NCBI GenBank assembly: GCA_020852965.1
Contig: JADYZV010000031.1
Coordinates: 1 to 64,000 of the forward strand
From: Pirellulaceae bacterium
Lineage (GTDB): Bacteria; Planctomycetota; Planctomycetia; Pirellulales; Pirellulaceae
DNA length: 64,000 nt
Direction: 5' to 3'
The notes under the pieces: model-generated
What the model was told of the DNA's origin: nothing
What the model saw: only the letters and a program-made list of their open reading frames with translations
Database searches by the model: none
Translations under genes and position numbers: made by a program
Part shown: in pieces, positions 1-8,152 of the stretch
Position numbering within the stretch: the first letter of the stretch is position 1
Layout: every line of letters starts with the position of its first letter

Positions 1-121
1 AGACAAATTAGATTTCATTTTTTGGTCAAGTAGCAAGAAAAGTAAGAACTGAAGTAGGAATTCCTCCCTACGCGCCTGGCAGTGTCTCCCCCGCTGAAAT
101 TGGCAGTCTTTTCAGTCTCGG

Positions 122-661
122 TCACATGTATTTCAGAATACCGAGAATTGCGCGGTCTCGTAGGCCGACCACTGTCGTGGTGTCGATGCTTCGAAATAGC
201 TGTCGAGTCTGTTGAACGGTTATTTCCGGCGTCTTACCCTCGATAACTTCCAGCCGGTCGCCGCGAACCGAAAGTGCCGGATTCAGGACAATCACGTGTC
301 GGGTTACCAGTGCGTCGAAGAAATGCCTCAGGCCAGCCAAGTGAAGCTTCTTGGTCGTCGTCGCATAGTCGAGCTGGTCCAAGTAGCTCGCGACGTCCCT
401 GGGTGAGATTTGTGTCAACTCGCGTCCGAGCGCTTCACAATGTCTCATGAACTGCTTAACAGCCCGCTCGTAAGCTAGGCGAGTGTGGCGATTGCGGATC
501 TTGGCGAATATGAACTCTTCCCACGCAAACTGCGCCGCTGGCCCATGCTGGCCGAGCAACGCGGGCAAGCCGGGATCGACCGCCGCCAATTCCGGCAGCG
601 CCGCTGCGCCAATGGTTTCATCGGCCAGTAGTTCGGTCTGTTGAGCATTAGTGAGCTTCAA
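122..661 (-). pseudogene. Tyrosine recombinase, N-terminal fragment
   Basis: The 179-residue product has the SAM-like core-binding domain of phage-type integrases (about residues 45-130, with TRLAYERAVKQF and an HLAGLRHFFDALV-like helix). It then enters the catalytic domain (LFRSIDTTTVVGLRDRAILGILKYM) and stops. Catalytic Arg-Lys-His-Arg-Tyr residues are all missing. The sequence after the stop (positions 121 to 1) does not continue the domain in the same frame. A full XerC-like protein would be about 300 residues. It is probably a dead remnant of an older integration event, or was cut by a rearrangement at the window edge. Confidence 0.8.
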
Positions 662-893
662 TGGCTAATCTGGCAATTGCTGCACAATGCAGGATTTCAT
701 TCAACCACAAGGCATGTCGGCAATTGCCGATCCGGTGAGTTTTTGCTTCTTGAGTATTAATGCACCATAACGTCCTTTGTCGAGCATTAACTGGTCAGAG
801 CTTTTGCCGGGCGGAAAGGAGTCCTGCATGACTACTTCACGCTAATCATGTTATTCACTGCGGGAAACGTTTCGCACAAATACCGCGGCGCTT

Positions 894-1595
894 ATGGGGC
901 AATTGGCTAGAAGCATGTTTAAATGGATTCGAAGATGTTTCTTGGTGGCGCTAGTTGTTCTTAGCGTTCTTGGATTGCAGCGAATCTATGAAAAATCACT
1001 CGTTGAATACGGGATAAAGCAGCTGCTTGGCGTGGTCAGTCCTGGAGAATTTAGAGCATACATACTTGGTAGTCAGAAGGTAAACGAACATGCAACCTTG
1101 CAATTCCCAATGATCGTACAGGGCTTCTCAAGCAAAAGCGTGTGGCCTGTTAACAGCAAGATGACAATTCAAGGAGTGTATATCGCCAAGATCGGATTCG
1201 ACCTGTCGAAGCGTTTTCAATTGGACATTGATGCATGGGAGAAAAGCGTCAGCGTGAGATTGCCTGATCCCACAGTGTTATCGGTCGAGAGGCAAGATCT
1301 TTCGATTCTCGGTCACGACCAGTCGTTTCTGACTTCGATGTCACCAGAGGAATTGGTTGAATTCCAGAATGCGATGGATCGACATGCAAGGGCTTCCATT
1401 GAAACAAATGAAGTGGCGTTATTCGGAGCGATTGACAATTTGCAATCCGACATGCTGCGTTTCAGTTCTACCTACGGATACACAGTTAATCTTCAAGTCG
1501 ACGACGATCATGTGGAGAGGATAGGCAATTCGAGTAGGGGGATCGTAGTTGAGGGTGAACCCGAGAAGGATTTGTCTGACGGAACGCTCCGCTAG
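894..1595 (+). CDS. Hypothetical membrane-anchored protein
   Basis: This 233-residue protein starts with a basic segment and one hydrophobic helix (about residues 14-32, CFLVALVVLSVLGL), then a soluble region that would lie outside the cytoplasm. The C-terminal third is charged. No family was recognised. The start is not certain: the ATG at 909 would keep the helix. It stands alone between the integrase remnant and oppositely transcribed genes. Codon use looks ordinary and the frame is open throughout, so it is probably a real gene. Confidence 0.55.
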   Translation: MGQLARSMFKWIRRCFLVALVVLSVLGLQRIYEKSLVEYGIKQLLGVVSPGEFRAYILGSQKVNEHATLQFPMIVQGFSSKSVWPVNSKMTIQGVYIAKIGFDLSKRFQLDIDAWEKSVSVRLPDPTVLSVERQDLSILGHDQSFLTSMSPEELVEFQNAMDRHARASIETNEVALFGAIDNLQSDMLRFSSTYGYTVNLQVDDDHVERIGNSSRGIVVEGEPEKDLSDGTLR

Positions 1596-1606
1596 GAGGC
1601 TGACGT

Positions 1607-1656
1607 CCTCCAGCAGTCCAATTGAACCACAGCAACCTTCGGAATCGGCCTCTCTC
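1607..1656. repeat. Direct repeat copy 1 (about 50 bp)
   Basis: The stretch starting CCTCCAGCAGTCCAATTGAA recurs at 2277-2327 in the same orientation with only a few differences. The two copies bracket the small exported-protein gene at 1727-2071. Confidence 0.7.
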
Positions 1657-1726
1657 TTCTCTCCAGCGAACTAGCGTTGTTTGGTGAATCCTTTAGTTCT
1701 CACTGCTTTTGAAGTCTGGGAATTGT

Positions 1727-2071
1727 TTATTTGTCTCCTTTTAGGTCCTGTAGAGCTTCGATCTTGGCTACGCAGAGCTTTCGCTCCCCAGCGATTGCAC
1801 GGTATGCTTTCTCTGCTTGGATCAACCAAAAACCCAGTTGCTCCTCAGTTTCTGTCAATCGCCGACCGGTGGTGTCTTTGGTGAACTGATTCATTGCCTT
1901 GAGCACCTCGCTATGTCGAAACGCGATTTCGTCATCATCTAACTTTGGGAGTCGCTCCCAAACTGTGTTGATGTCTTCGTCGGCAACACTCGAAGGTTTC
2001 TCGTCGGCGAGCGCTATCATTGGAACGAACAGAACGAGACAGGCCCATTTAATCAGAGTAGATACTTTCAT
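1727..2071 (-). CDS. Small exported protein, paralogue of the one at 15981
   Basis: I chose the ATG at 2071 because it begins a typical signal peptide (MKVSTLIKWACLVLFVPM, then IALADE). Upstream in-frame starts would bury the signal. The mature protein is about 93 residues, helical and charged. It aligns with the product at 15981-16376: both carry a YPxFSDEQ/LPKLDDDE-like start, T-x-x-E-x-x-L-x-x-W-L and KA(Y/F)RxIxxER. Function is unknown. It is flanked by direct repeats at 1607 and 2277, so it may have moved as a unit. Confidence 0.6.
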   Translation of the reverse strand: MKVSTLIKWACLVLFVPMIALADEKPSSVADEDINTVWERLPKLDDDEIAFRHSEVLKAMNQFTKDTTGRRLTETEEQLGFWLIQAEKAYRAIAGERKLCVAKIEALQDLKGDK

Positions 2072-2276
2072 ATCGCCGTTTACCAGTGCGAGCCTCAATG
2101 TATTCGCGAGATGCGTGCGTGATTGCAGCATGTAACCTTGTCTAGCAAATTGTAAATGGCTCCCGCGGACAGGCTGCATCGCGTCAATGTTGAGATTTCC
2201 AGTCGGCCAATAGTTAGTCAAGCCAATAGCTGTGCATGATATACCGAGCAACTACTACGGCATTTGTGGTTTGAGG

Positions 2277-2327
2277 CCTCCAGCAGTCCAAGTGAACCAC
2301 AGAAAACCTTCGGTATCTGAATCTCTC
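2277..2327. repeat. Direct repeat copy 2 (about 50 bp)
   Basis: Second copy of the repeat at 1607-1656, starting CCTCCAGCAGTCCAAGTGAA. It lies upstream of the start of the small exported-protein gene. Confidence 0.7.
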
Positions 2328-2360
2328 AATTCAGTCGACGTAAGGAAGGCGAATCCTTGG

Positions 2361-2618
2361 TTATTCGCCCGGCTCGCTTGACGAGCCTGTTGCGTGTTCG
2401 AAGATCCAGCTGTGCGCTTGATCGACGACTTTCGCAACCAATGGAAGGTCATCCCTTCCAAACGAGTTAGAATCCTTCCACTGTTCTCCGTCCTTGTAGA
2501 GTCTGGAAACCGTTACGTTGTGCCTTGTGCCGTTCTGGGTGTCGTTCTCCCAGATAGCTGCCTTCACTCGACCTAGACGCACTTCGTGAACAGGTTTGGA
2601 CTTGGCTTTTGTAGCCAT
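2361..2618 (-). CDS. Small IW-motif element protein, copy 1
   Basis: The product is 85 residues. The ATG at 2618 has a good ribosome site, AAAGGAG, 8 bases upstream. It is closely related to the protein at 17872-18105: both read (P)VHE(V/I)R.G..KAAIW.N followed by RHNVTVSRLY and FGRDDLP..AKVVD.AHSWIF. A more distant third copy is the C-terminal half of the product at 13188-13634. No named family was recognised. It lies just downstream of the DUF932-like gene at 2665. The high conservation between copies suggests a selected function, perhaps DNA or protein binding. Confidence 0.7.
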   Translation of the reverse strand: MATKAKSKPVHEVRLGRVKAAIWENDTQNGTRHNVTVSRLYKDGEQWKDSNSFGRDDLPLVAKVVDQAHSWIFEHATGSSSEPGE

Positions 2619-2664
2619 CAAGACGCTCCTTTACCGAACGAGAAATGAAACAGACACAAGCCAA

Positions 2665-3690
2665 TTAGGCAGCAACAGCTAGCGAAAGCAGTTGACCAAT
2701 CTTGGCATCAAGTTCCACGCGGTCACCTGCGAGTACCACCCGCTGAGAAAGCCGCGTCAACGCATCAACGATTGAGAAGATAGTGAAAGCGCCGTGTTGC
2801 TCAGCGGATTCCAGCGCTTCTTTGATTAGGCCGCGGGGGAGGCCGTGCTTGGCAAGCTGCTTGCTGACTTCATCAGCGTCGCTGCCCAGAGTAGCGTGCA
2901 TGGCTTTTCGCATCACATCGACAAACCCGTCGCGCCGAGCATCGCGTTTGGCAACCAGCTGCTCGATGATCCGTCGGATCTCTCCAAGGCCGCTACGCAC
3001 GTTTGCCGTGTGTTTGCGCGTGAACTCCACGATTTCAGTCGCATCCCAGACAATATGGTTCTGGCAAATTCGCTGGAACCAGAAAGTCTGAATGCCAAGT
3101 GAGCGCCTGCCGACTTCGGAGTTCCAGAGAAAGAAGCCTGGCGCAAACGCTTCGCCGTCGATCTCCGCCCAGCCAGTGGGGTCAATCATGAAGGCGAACA
3201 TGTCCTGCTCACCGCAGTAGAGGCCAGTACTCTGCCCATCCATTGCGCGTTGTGGAGGCGAAAAATCCGAGCCGAACTCGCGAACCAGATCGAGTAACTC
3301 GATATTCCAAAGACGTGTATAGGCTACGCCGTGGATTGAGCGCACTTCATCTTCGCGCGTGAGGAACTGCAGCGGCTTTTCTGCGGCAGGCAGTGTTTCT
3401 TCAAACGCCCTGCTTGCCGTTTTCGGGCTCAAGCGATTGATCGTGTCTCGACTCACCCCGGCCATGCGGCAGAGTTGAGAGAAAGACCAGTCGTTGAGTC
3501 GAAGATCGGTTGCATCCTCAAGGCAAAGGGTCAGGTCATGCGTGAGCACCAGGTTCTCTGAGCGAACCCAGCGATCTTCGGATTGTTCACGGTCGGATTT
3601 GCAGCGACGATACAGCGCATCGAACGAATCGAAGCACTCATCAGGTGTTCTACGAAACAGCTCCTGATGTGCTCTGGTGAGCGTGGCCAT
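2665..3690 (-). CDS. DUF932-like plasmid/phage protein
   Basis: The ATG at 3690 has AGGAG 8 bases upstream and is preferred to the GTG at 3699. The 341-residue product resembles DUF932 proteins, which are common on plasmids and phages and have no proven function. It has an N-terminal LNDWSFSQLCRMAGVSRDTINRL helix-rich segment, a central region with TRLWNIELLDLVREF and an MFAFMIDPT strand, and a C-terminal helical tail. A second, divergent DUF932-type gene lies at 14347-15423. The gene is followed by the small IW-motif gene at 2361, probably in one transcript (46 bp apart). Confidence 0.65.
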   Translation of the reverse strand: MATLTRAHQELFRRTPDECFDSFDALYRRCKSDREQSEDRWVRSENLVLTHDLTLCLEDATDLRLNDWSFSQLCRMAGVSRDTINRLSPKTASRAFEETLPAAEKPLQFLTREDEVRSIHGVAYTRLWNIELLDLVREFGSDFSPPQRAMDGQSTGLYCGEQDMFAFMIDPTGWAEIDGEAFAPGFFLWNSEVGRRSLGIQTFWFQRICQNHIVWDATEIVEFTRKHTANVRSGLGEIRRIIEQLVAKRDARRDGFVDVMRKAMHATLGSDADEVSKQLAKHGLPRGLIKEALESAEQHGAFTIFSIVDALTRLSQRVVLAGDRVELDAKIGQLLSLAVAA

Positions 3691-4059
3691 GGCAGTCACT
3701 CCTGCTTCTAGGCGACAATGAAATTGTGCCTTCCCACGGTGGTTAGGCTGTGGGCAAACCCTTGCGAGTTCGTCCAGCGCCCAACCACGTAGTGAAACAA
3801 GAGAGCGAGTCTCAGACTTCGCGTCAGTAGATGAAAACCTGTACTTGGACCACCGGCCCCATGAGTGAGAGTCCCTGCTCAGTCATGTAGCCGTACAATT
3901 CATCTACCCCGATTGGTGAACTACACCGGCAATCGTACAGAAGCTTAACGGCAACTTCAACAGTTGCGTTCGTTGACTAAGCGACTAACCCGCAACCTAC
4001 ATACTGCACACCAATATTTTTCGCCGCTTACTAACGCAGTGGCTTCGTCGTCTTTCATC
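3691..4059. other. Intergenic, nothing recognised
   Basis: Upstream of the DUF932-like gene I see no convincing coding region, tRNA or strong inverted repeat. A promoter for the leftward genes should be here, but no clear one can be named. Confidence 0.4.
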
Positions 4060-4360
4060 CGTCGGGGCTCGCCCGCTGAGGCCTTCAGGCCCTTGGCCCC
4101 GCACGGTGAAAGTCGACGGAGCCTGCTTGAGGGCGACTCACCTATTCAATTGCAGGCAAGTGGCTTTGTTGTCGGATTCCCGACGGGCTTGTCACATTGT
4201 GAATTAGAGTGGCGAAGCCGTGTCGGTGATTGCAGCTTGCCTGCCGATGACCGACCGGCTGAGCCGCTACTACTGGCGAGTGACATGGTTCTGAACTCGA
4301 TTGGGTTCCAGAGAATTCAGCACGCACCGTCCAATCGAGTTCTGTACCATGTCACGGGCA
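4060..4360. other. Structured non-coding region
   Basis: Several nested or adjacent inverted repeats are present. They are GGGGC/GCCCC around an AGGCC TTCA GGCC hairpin (about 4064-4102); a 9-bp pair GCAGGCAAG (4152-4160) / CTTGCCTGC (4236-4244) enclosing GTCGG ATTC CCGAC (4171-4184); and a 25-bp imperfect inverted repeat at 4280-4304/4331-4355. A 140-codon open frame on the plus strand crosses this region but has no recognisable protein features. A structured RNA or a DNA-processing site fits better than a gene. Confidence 0.45.
4280..4355. repeat. 25-bp inverted repeat with 26-nt loop
   Basis: The left arm at 4280-4304 starts GTGACATGGT and ends CTCGATTGG. The right arm at 4331-4355 is its reverse complement with two mismatches in the middle. 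The loop is 4305-4330. It could be a cruciform, an origin-type hairpin or an RNA stem. Confidence 0.8.
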
Positions 4361-4486
4361 ACAGACTGTTGAGATCCGCAAGGTAGTGTGCGTCGAACTT
4401 GCCAGGGCTTAAGCCGCTCCCTGCAAACGCAAGCCAGGTTGCCGCCTGTGAGCTTGGCGGGCGTTCCCATGGGCTGCTCTTTGCGA

Positions 4487-4603
4487 TTTTCCAGAAAAGA
4501 GCCGTTTTCCGGCGCCAGAAAATGTGCCATAATTGGAAAATAGAGCGTGTTTTCCAAAAATCAGATACTTTCCGGTGCCGGAAAGCATCGAAAAACTGGA
4601 AAA
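4487..4603. promoter_or_regulatory. Phased TTTCC/GGAAA boxes upstream of the AbiE-like pair
   Basis: There are palindromic boxes at 4487-4498 (TTTTCCAGAAAA), 4505-4522 (TTTTCC...GAAAA), 4533-4557 (TTGGAAAA...TTTTCCAA) and 4568-4585 (CTTTCCGG TG CCGGAAAG), plus a half site GGAAAA at 4598-4603. Box centres are about 21, 31.5 and 31.5 bp apart, close to whole turns of B-DNA. This is what an operator array for a cooperative repressor looks like. The last box ends about 50 bp before the antitoxin start, where autoregulated type IV systems bind. Confidence 0.6.
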
Positions 4604-4638
4604 TACGACCATGCTTTTAGGGGGAATGAGAGGCCAGA

Positions 4639-5715
4639 ATGCTTACCGAAGCGGAAATACGACAGCGATTTATCGAGGGATACGAGTTCCCACCGCTAAA
4701 GATCTGCCTAGCGGAGGCGGATCGGTCACTTGGCAGAAATGCGGAAATCGACGCCATTCTAGCGGTAGAGTTAGAGGGCGAGAGCTTCGACTTCGCAGCT
4801 GAGTTCAAGTCACGGAGCATTCCAAAGGTCTTCGAGCAGGGTCTTGCACAGATCGCAAGCATTGCTGAGCGAGAACAAAAGTTACCAATGCTTGTCGTCC
4901 CATACCTGCGCGAAACTCAGTTGCAGGAACTGCAACAGCGACAACTAAGCGGAATTGATCTCTGTGGTAACGGCGTGGTTATCATTCCGGGAAAAGCCTT
5001 TGTATACCGTACCGGCGCAAAGAACCAGTTTCCCGATTCTACTCCGACAAAGTTTGCCTACCGAGGGGCGACTTCACAGGTCGCCAGAGTATTTCTCTGT
5101 CAGCGACAATTCGAGTCGCTAAAAGACATTGAAGAAAAGATGAACGAACGCGGCGGGAAAGTTGTCTTGTCGACCATCTCAAAGGCACTAAAGCGTTTAG
5201 AATCCGATGTAATCATCGATCGATCTGGAAACGCAATTCGCCTGCTGCAACCAGAAAAGCTGCTCGAATCACTGGCCAAAAGTTACGCTGCTCCCAAGAT
5301 CAGAAAACAAGTTTCACTGTCATTTAAGAACAACGAGAAGAACCTAAGCCGTGTGGCTAAGTTGACCGCAGGCCTGGGCGATAAACAAACAAGCGACCCG
5401 TCTTTTGTCCTGACTGGAAAATCATCGATCAGTCAGTACGCCGTGATGGGAAGGGAAGAGGTTGTAGAGGTGTACACAAGAAATCTCGATTTGCTCTTAA
5501 AACAGTTCGGGGATAGCGTTGAAAAAGGCTCTCGATTTGCCGATCTTATCCTATACGAAACGATTGAACCCACTGTCTTTTTCGATCGTCGATTGGTAGC
5601 TGGTGTTCCCTACGCCTCGCCGATTCAATCGTACTTGGAGTGTTCTGCTGGGGACAAGCGGGAGATTGAGGTCGCAGATCAAATCAAGACACGGATACTT
5701 AACAAACTGGACTAA
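4639..5715 (+). CDS. AbiEi-like antitoxin with PD-(D/E)XK-type N-terminal domain
   Basis: The 358-residue protein is the first gene of a type IV toxin-antitoxin-like pair. Residues 30-110 look like a restriction-endonuclease fold: D38 in AEIDAIL, then E55-x-K57 in FAAEFKS, then a helix SIPKVFEQGLAQI. Residues about 145-215 form a winged helix (SLKDIEEKMNERGG...STISKALKRLESD), suited to binding the phased boxes upstream. The C-terminal half matches the general layout of AbiEi antitoxins. The start at 4639 has a GAGAGG ribosome site. The assignment rests on gene order and the partner; exact subfamily is uncertain, and the nuclease-like residues may be active or only structural. Confidence 0.65.
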   Translation: MLTEAEIRQRFIEGYEFPPLKICLAEADRSLGRNAEIDAILAVELEGESFDFAAEFKSRSIPKVFEQGLAQIASIAEREQKLPMLVVPYLRETQLQELQQRQLSGIDLCGNGVVIIPGKAFVYRTGAKNQFPDSTPTKFAYRGATSQVARVFLCQRQFESLKDIEEKMNERGGKVVLSTISKALKRLESDVIIDRSGNAIRLLQPEKLLESLAKSYAAPKIRKQVSLSFKNNEKNLSRVAKLTAGLGDKQTSDPSFVLTGKSSISQYAVMGREEVVEVYTRNLDLLLKQFGDSVEKGSRFADLILYETIEPTVFFDRRLVAGVPYASPIQSYLECSAGDKREIEVADQIKTRILNKLD

Positions 5716-5736
5716 TCAGACGGGCAGCAGAACGGA

Positions 5737-6597
5737 ATGAGCAATGACCCTCTACTTACAACGCTACTGGATCTTGATCTCGCGATTAGTCCCGTCCAGA
5801 AACTGATCATCGGCGGTGGTTATGGTTTGTATTTGAAGCAGCGTCATATCCAGGATGATCCAAGCATTCAGACCTTTTTTAGCCTAGATAGGCTACCACT
5901 GGCGCGAACCACTGAAGACATTGATCTTATCCTACGCGCTGAAATAGTTACTGACTCACCAAGCATGCAGAAGATCCGAGAGGCGCTAGACTCTTTGGGG
6001 TTTGAAGTGGTGGAGACGGCCAAATTCACTCAGTTTGAGCGATTGATGGAAGTTGGAAGGGTGAAAATCGACTTGCTCGCAAGTCCCCTCGGCGAGTTCG
6101 GTAGCAAGGTACCGCGAGATCCTCGTCGGGTGAAACCGCGACCAAGCGTGAATCTGCATGCCAGCAAGTTAGAAGAAGCCGTTGCCGTAGAACGAGATCC
6201 TCTGCGAATTCCGCTTCGAGGGAGATTGTCTTCGGGAAATGAACACCAGTGCGAAGTGCTCATTCCACAAGCGTTTAGCTATCTGCTGATGAAGCTCTTT
6301 GCCTTTCGCGATCGACAAGCGGATGCGAACAAGAACCTTGGTCAACACCACGCGATTGATATTTACCGAATCGTCGGCCTGCTAACAAAGGACGAGGATG
6401 CCAACGTGCGCCAGCTGGCCAGTGAATTTGCAAATCATCAGCACGTACAGGAAGCTGCTCGCATCATACACCATGACTTTTTGCCCGCTGATGGTATTGG
6501 TCGATTGCGGCTAATGGAGCACCCGCTTTACAGTGATCAATTCGACCTAAAGAATTTTGCAAACGAGCTTGCCGCGCTCTTCGCTTCGGGGAAATAG
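5737..6597 (+). CDS. AbiEii-type nucleotidyltransferase toxin
   Basis: The 286-residue protein has nucleotidyltransferase hallmarks: GGGYGLYLKQRH (residues 26-37) and TTEDIDLIL (58-66), whose two acidic residues would hold the metal. The rest fits AbiEii/AbiGii toxins, including an EVLIPQAFSYLLMKLFAFRDR segment. In this family the toxin modifies cellular RNA, for example by adding nucleotides to tRNA acceptor ends, and is opposed by the AbiEi partner; such pairs often block phage or stabilise mobile elements. It begins 21 bp after the antitoxin gene and is surely co-transcribed. Confidence 0.8.
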   Translation: MSNDPLLTTLLDLDLAISPVQKLIIGGGYGLYLKQRHIQDDPSIQTFFSLDRLPLARTTEDIDLILRAEIVTDSPSMQKIREALDSLGFEVVETAKFTQFERLMEVGRVKIDLLASPLGEFGSKVPRDPRRVKPRPSVNLHASKLEEAVAVERDPLRIPLRGRLSSGNEHQCEVLIPQAFSYLLMKLFAFRDRQADANKNLGQHHAIDIYRIVGLLTKDEDANVRQLASEFANHQHVQEAARIIHHDFLPADGIGRLRLMEHPLYSDQFDLKNFANELAALFASGK

Positions 6598-6702
6598 CGG
6601 ATCAAGCCATTTCTCGCGGCTACGGCGACACTTTCCGTGGAACACTTGTTTTAGAATTTGCTTCAAGCTCGCAGATAGCGAACTTGCTACGAGCCAGCGC
6701 AT

Positions 6703-6735
6703 AAAAAAACCGCCTTATGTTTCACTGCCCGGCGG
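6703..6735 (-). terminator. Rho-independent terminator of the 12751-6816 operon
   Basis: Read on the minus strand, CCGCC and GGCGG pair around a 16-nt loop and are followed by seven T residues. It lies about 80 bp after the last gene of the leftward operon. Confidence 0.65.
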
Positions 6736-6815
6736 AATTGGGTCAGGCAACCTTATGTTTATACTCTCGGCGCGGGGGAGTGTAAGCTCTAGTGTACCGT
6801 CTCAACCGACGGGAT

Positions 6816-8117
6816 TCACGGGGCGAGCATCCCTTTTTCGACCATAATTTCTCCGTACTTGGATAAATACGACTGTACGGTGTTGAGCGTGTCCTTATCC
6901 GCGATCTTCCAGCCATAGTCACCGCCTGTTTCGCGCTCGATTGGCCCACGCGGTCTGTCGTTGGCGTTATTGGCGAAGTAGATGATCGACTCAAGCCCTG
7001 GTCTACCTGGCTGGAACATCCTGGTGCCACGCAGCGCACTCAGCGACACTGGCCCCTTGCCACTGTTGTTACCGCGAAGCTCATAGCCGTCGGAGATAAA
7101 CGCAGTGAGATAGTTTCGTATCTGCGGCAAGTCGCGATTAAACTCCGTTTCGAGTTTGGCTTTCGCAAGCGCAGCTTCCTTTTCGCGCAGTGCCGCATCC
7201 TGTCGCTGCTTTTCAGCTTTGGCATCCGCAACGATCTGCTCTGCCATTTTCTCACCGGCTAGCTTGGCTGCCTCTGCTTTAGCTGCCGCAAGTAATCGCT
7301 CGTTCTCAGCCTCCTGGGCGGCAAGTAACTTTGCAGCCTCAAGTTTGGCATCTTCTTTGGCTTTCGCCACAATTTCACTTCGCTGTTGCTCTTTGATCTC
7401 TTCCAAAGCCCCGATCGCATCGCCAAGCGATTGCTGGGTATTGATTGGCAGCGACTCTGCACTGCGAGCCAGCACATTGAGTTCACTAGAAACTCGATCG
7501 ATAAGCGTGCGAGACTGGATGATTTCGCTCTCAATCTGGCTAAGCGCTCCAAGAAGCGACTCACCAGGCGTGTAGCCGCTGATCTGTTGTTGAATTGCCT
7601 GCTGCGGGGCCTGCATCAGCCCGGAGAGTCGTGCGGAAAGCGTCTCGGCTTGCGTTTCGGGCGGAAGGGTAACGGCGAGTGCTGCCATCGCCTGCTCGAT
7701 TAGCTCGATGCTGGAGGCAATTCGTTTTCCTTCTTCAGATTCTAGAAGGCCATTTAATCGCGTGGCGAGCACAGTTCTTGCCTCACCAAGCTGTGTGATG
7801 TTTTGCCGAATGACTTCACCGCGCTCGAGAACGCCTAAAGCGTGGTTCGCTGAGACCGCCTGCTCTTGTTGTTCATAGACTTTAGCCGTCTTCATGTCGG
7901 CCATGGCAGACTCCAGGTTTGCCATTTGCGCAAGGAGCTGGGTGTTAAGCTCCGTTTGCTCTGCAAGCTGGCTATCTTTCTCAACCGAAAGCGTTTTTGC
8001 CCTGTAGTAGGTGTAGGCAGCAAAAAGCCCAATGCAGATAAAGCAGCCGATGGCCAGAATGCGGCGGAAGCTAAGCTGAGAATCGTCGTTTTGTGGATCG
8101 GTACTGCTCTGGCTCAT
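6816..8117 (-). CDS. Membrane-anchored coiled-coil protein of the transfer operon
   Basis: The 433-residue protein has one transmembrane helix near the N-terminus (about residues 20-41, RRILAIGCFICIGLFAAYTYY). A long helical region follows, with a strong Ala/Glu/Lys coiled coil at about 240-335 (EIVAKAKEDAKLEAAKLLAAQ and similar). The compact C-terminal domain contains LRGTRMFQPGRPG and GGDYGWKIADKDT. No family was recognised. It is the last gene of a leftward operon behind the TraD-like ATPase (35 bp gap), so a role in the coupling complex or cell-surface attachment is a reasonable inference. GAGG precedes the ATG. Confidence 0.6.
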   Translation of the reverse strand: MSQSSTDPQNDDSQLSFRRILAIGCFICIGLFAAYTYYRAKTLSVEKDSQLAEQTELNTQLLAQMANLESAMADMKTAKVYEQQEQAVSANHALGVLERGEVIRQNITQLGEARTVLATRLNGLLESEEGKRIASSIELIEQAMAALAVTLPPETQAETLSARLSGLMQAPQQAIQQQISGYTPGESLLGALSQIESEIIQSRTLIDRVSSELNVLARSAESLPINTQQSLGDAIGALEEIKEQQRSEIVAKAKEDAKLEAAKLLAAQEAENERLLAAAKAEAAKLAGEKMAEQIVADAKAEKQRQDAALREKEAALAKAKLETEFNRDLPQIRNYLTAFISDGYELRGNNSGKGPVSLSALRGTRMFQPGRPGLESIIYFANNANDRPRGPIERETGGDYGWKIADKDTLNTVQSYLSKYGEIMVEKGMLAP

Positions 8118-8152
8118 GCGAACCTCGGGAAACTGAATGGAAGAATGGTAGT

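Noticed and set aside
1-160. Insertion-sequence end next to the truncated integrase
   Set aside because: GGCAGTGTCTCCCCC and TTGGCAGTC look IS-like, but no transposase or matching inverted end is within reach, so this cannot be supported.
3964-4386. A 140-codon plus-strand frame in the element
   Set aside because: It crosses several inverted repeats, has no recognisable protein pattern and no ribosome site, so I treat it as non-coding.
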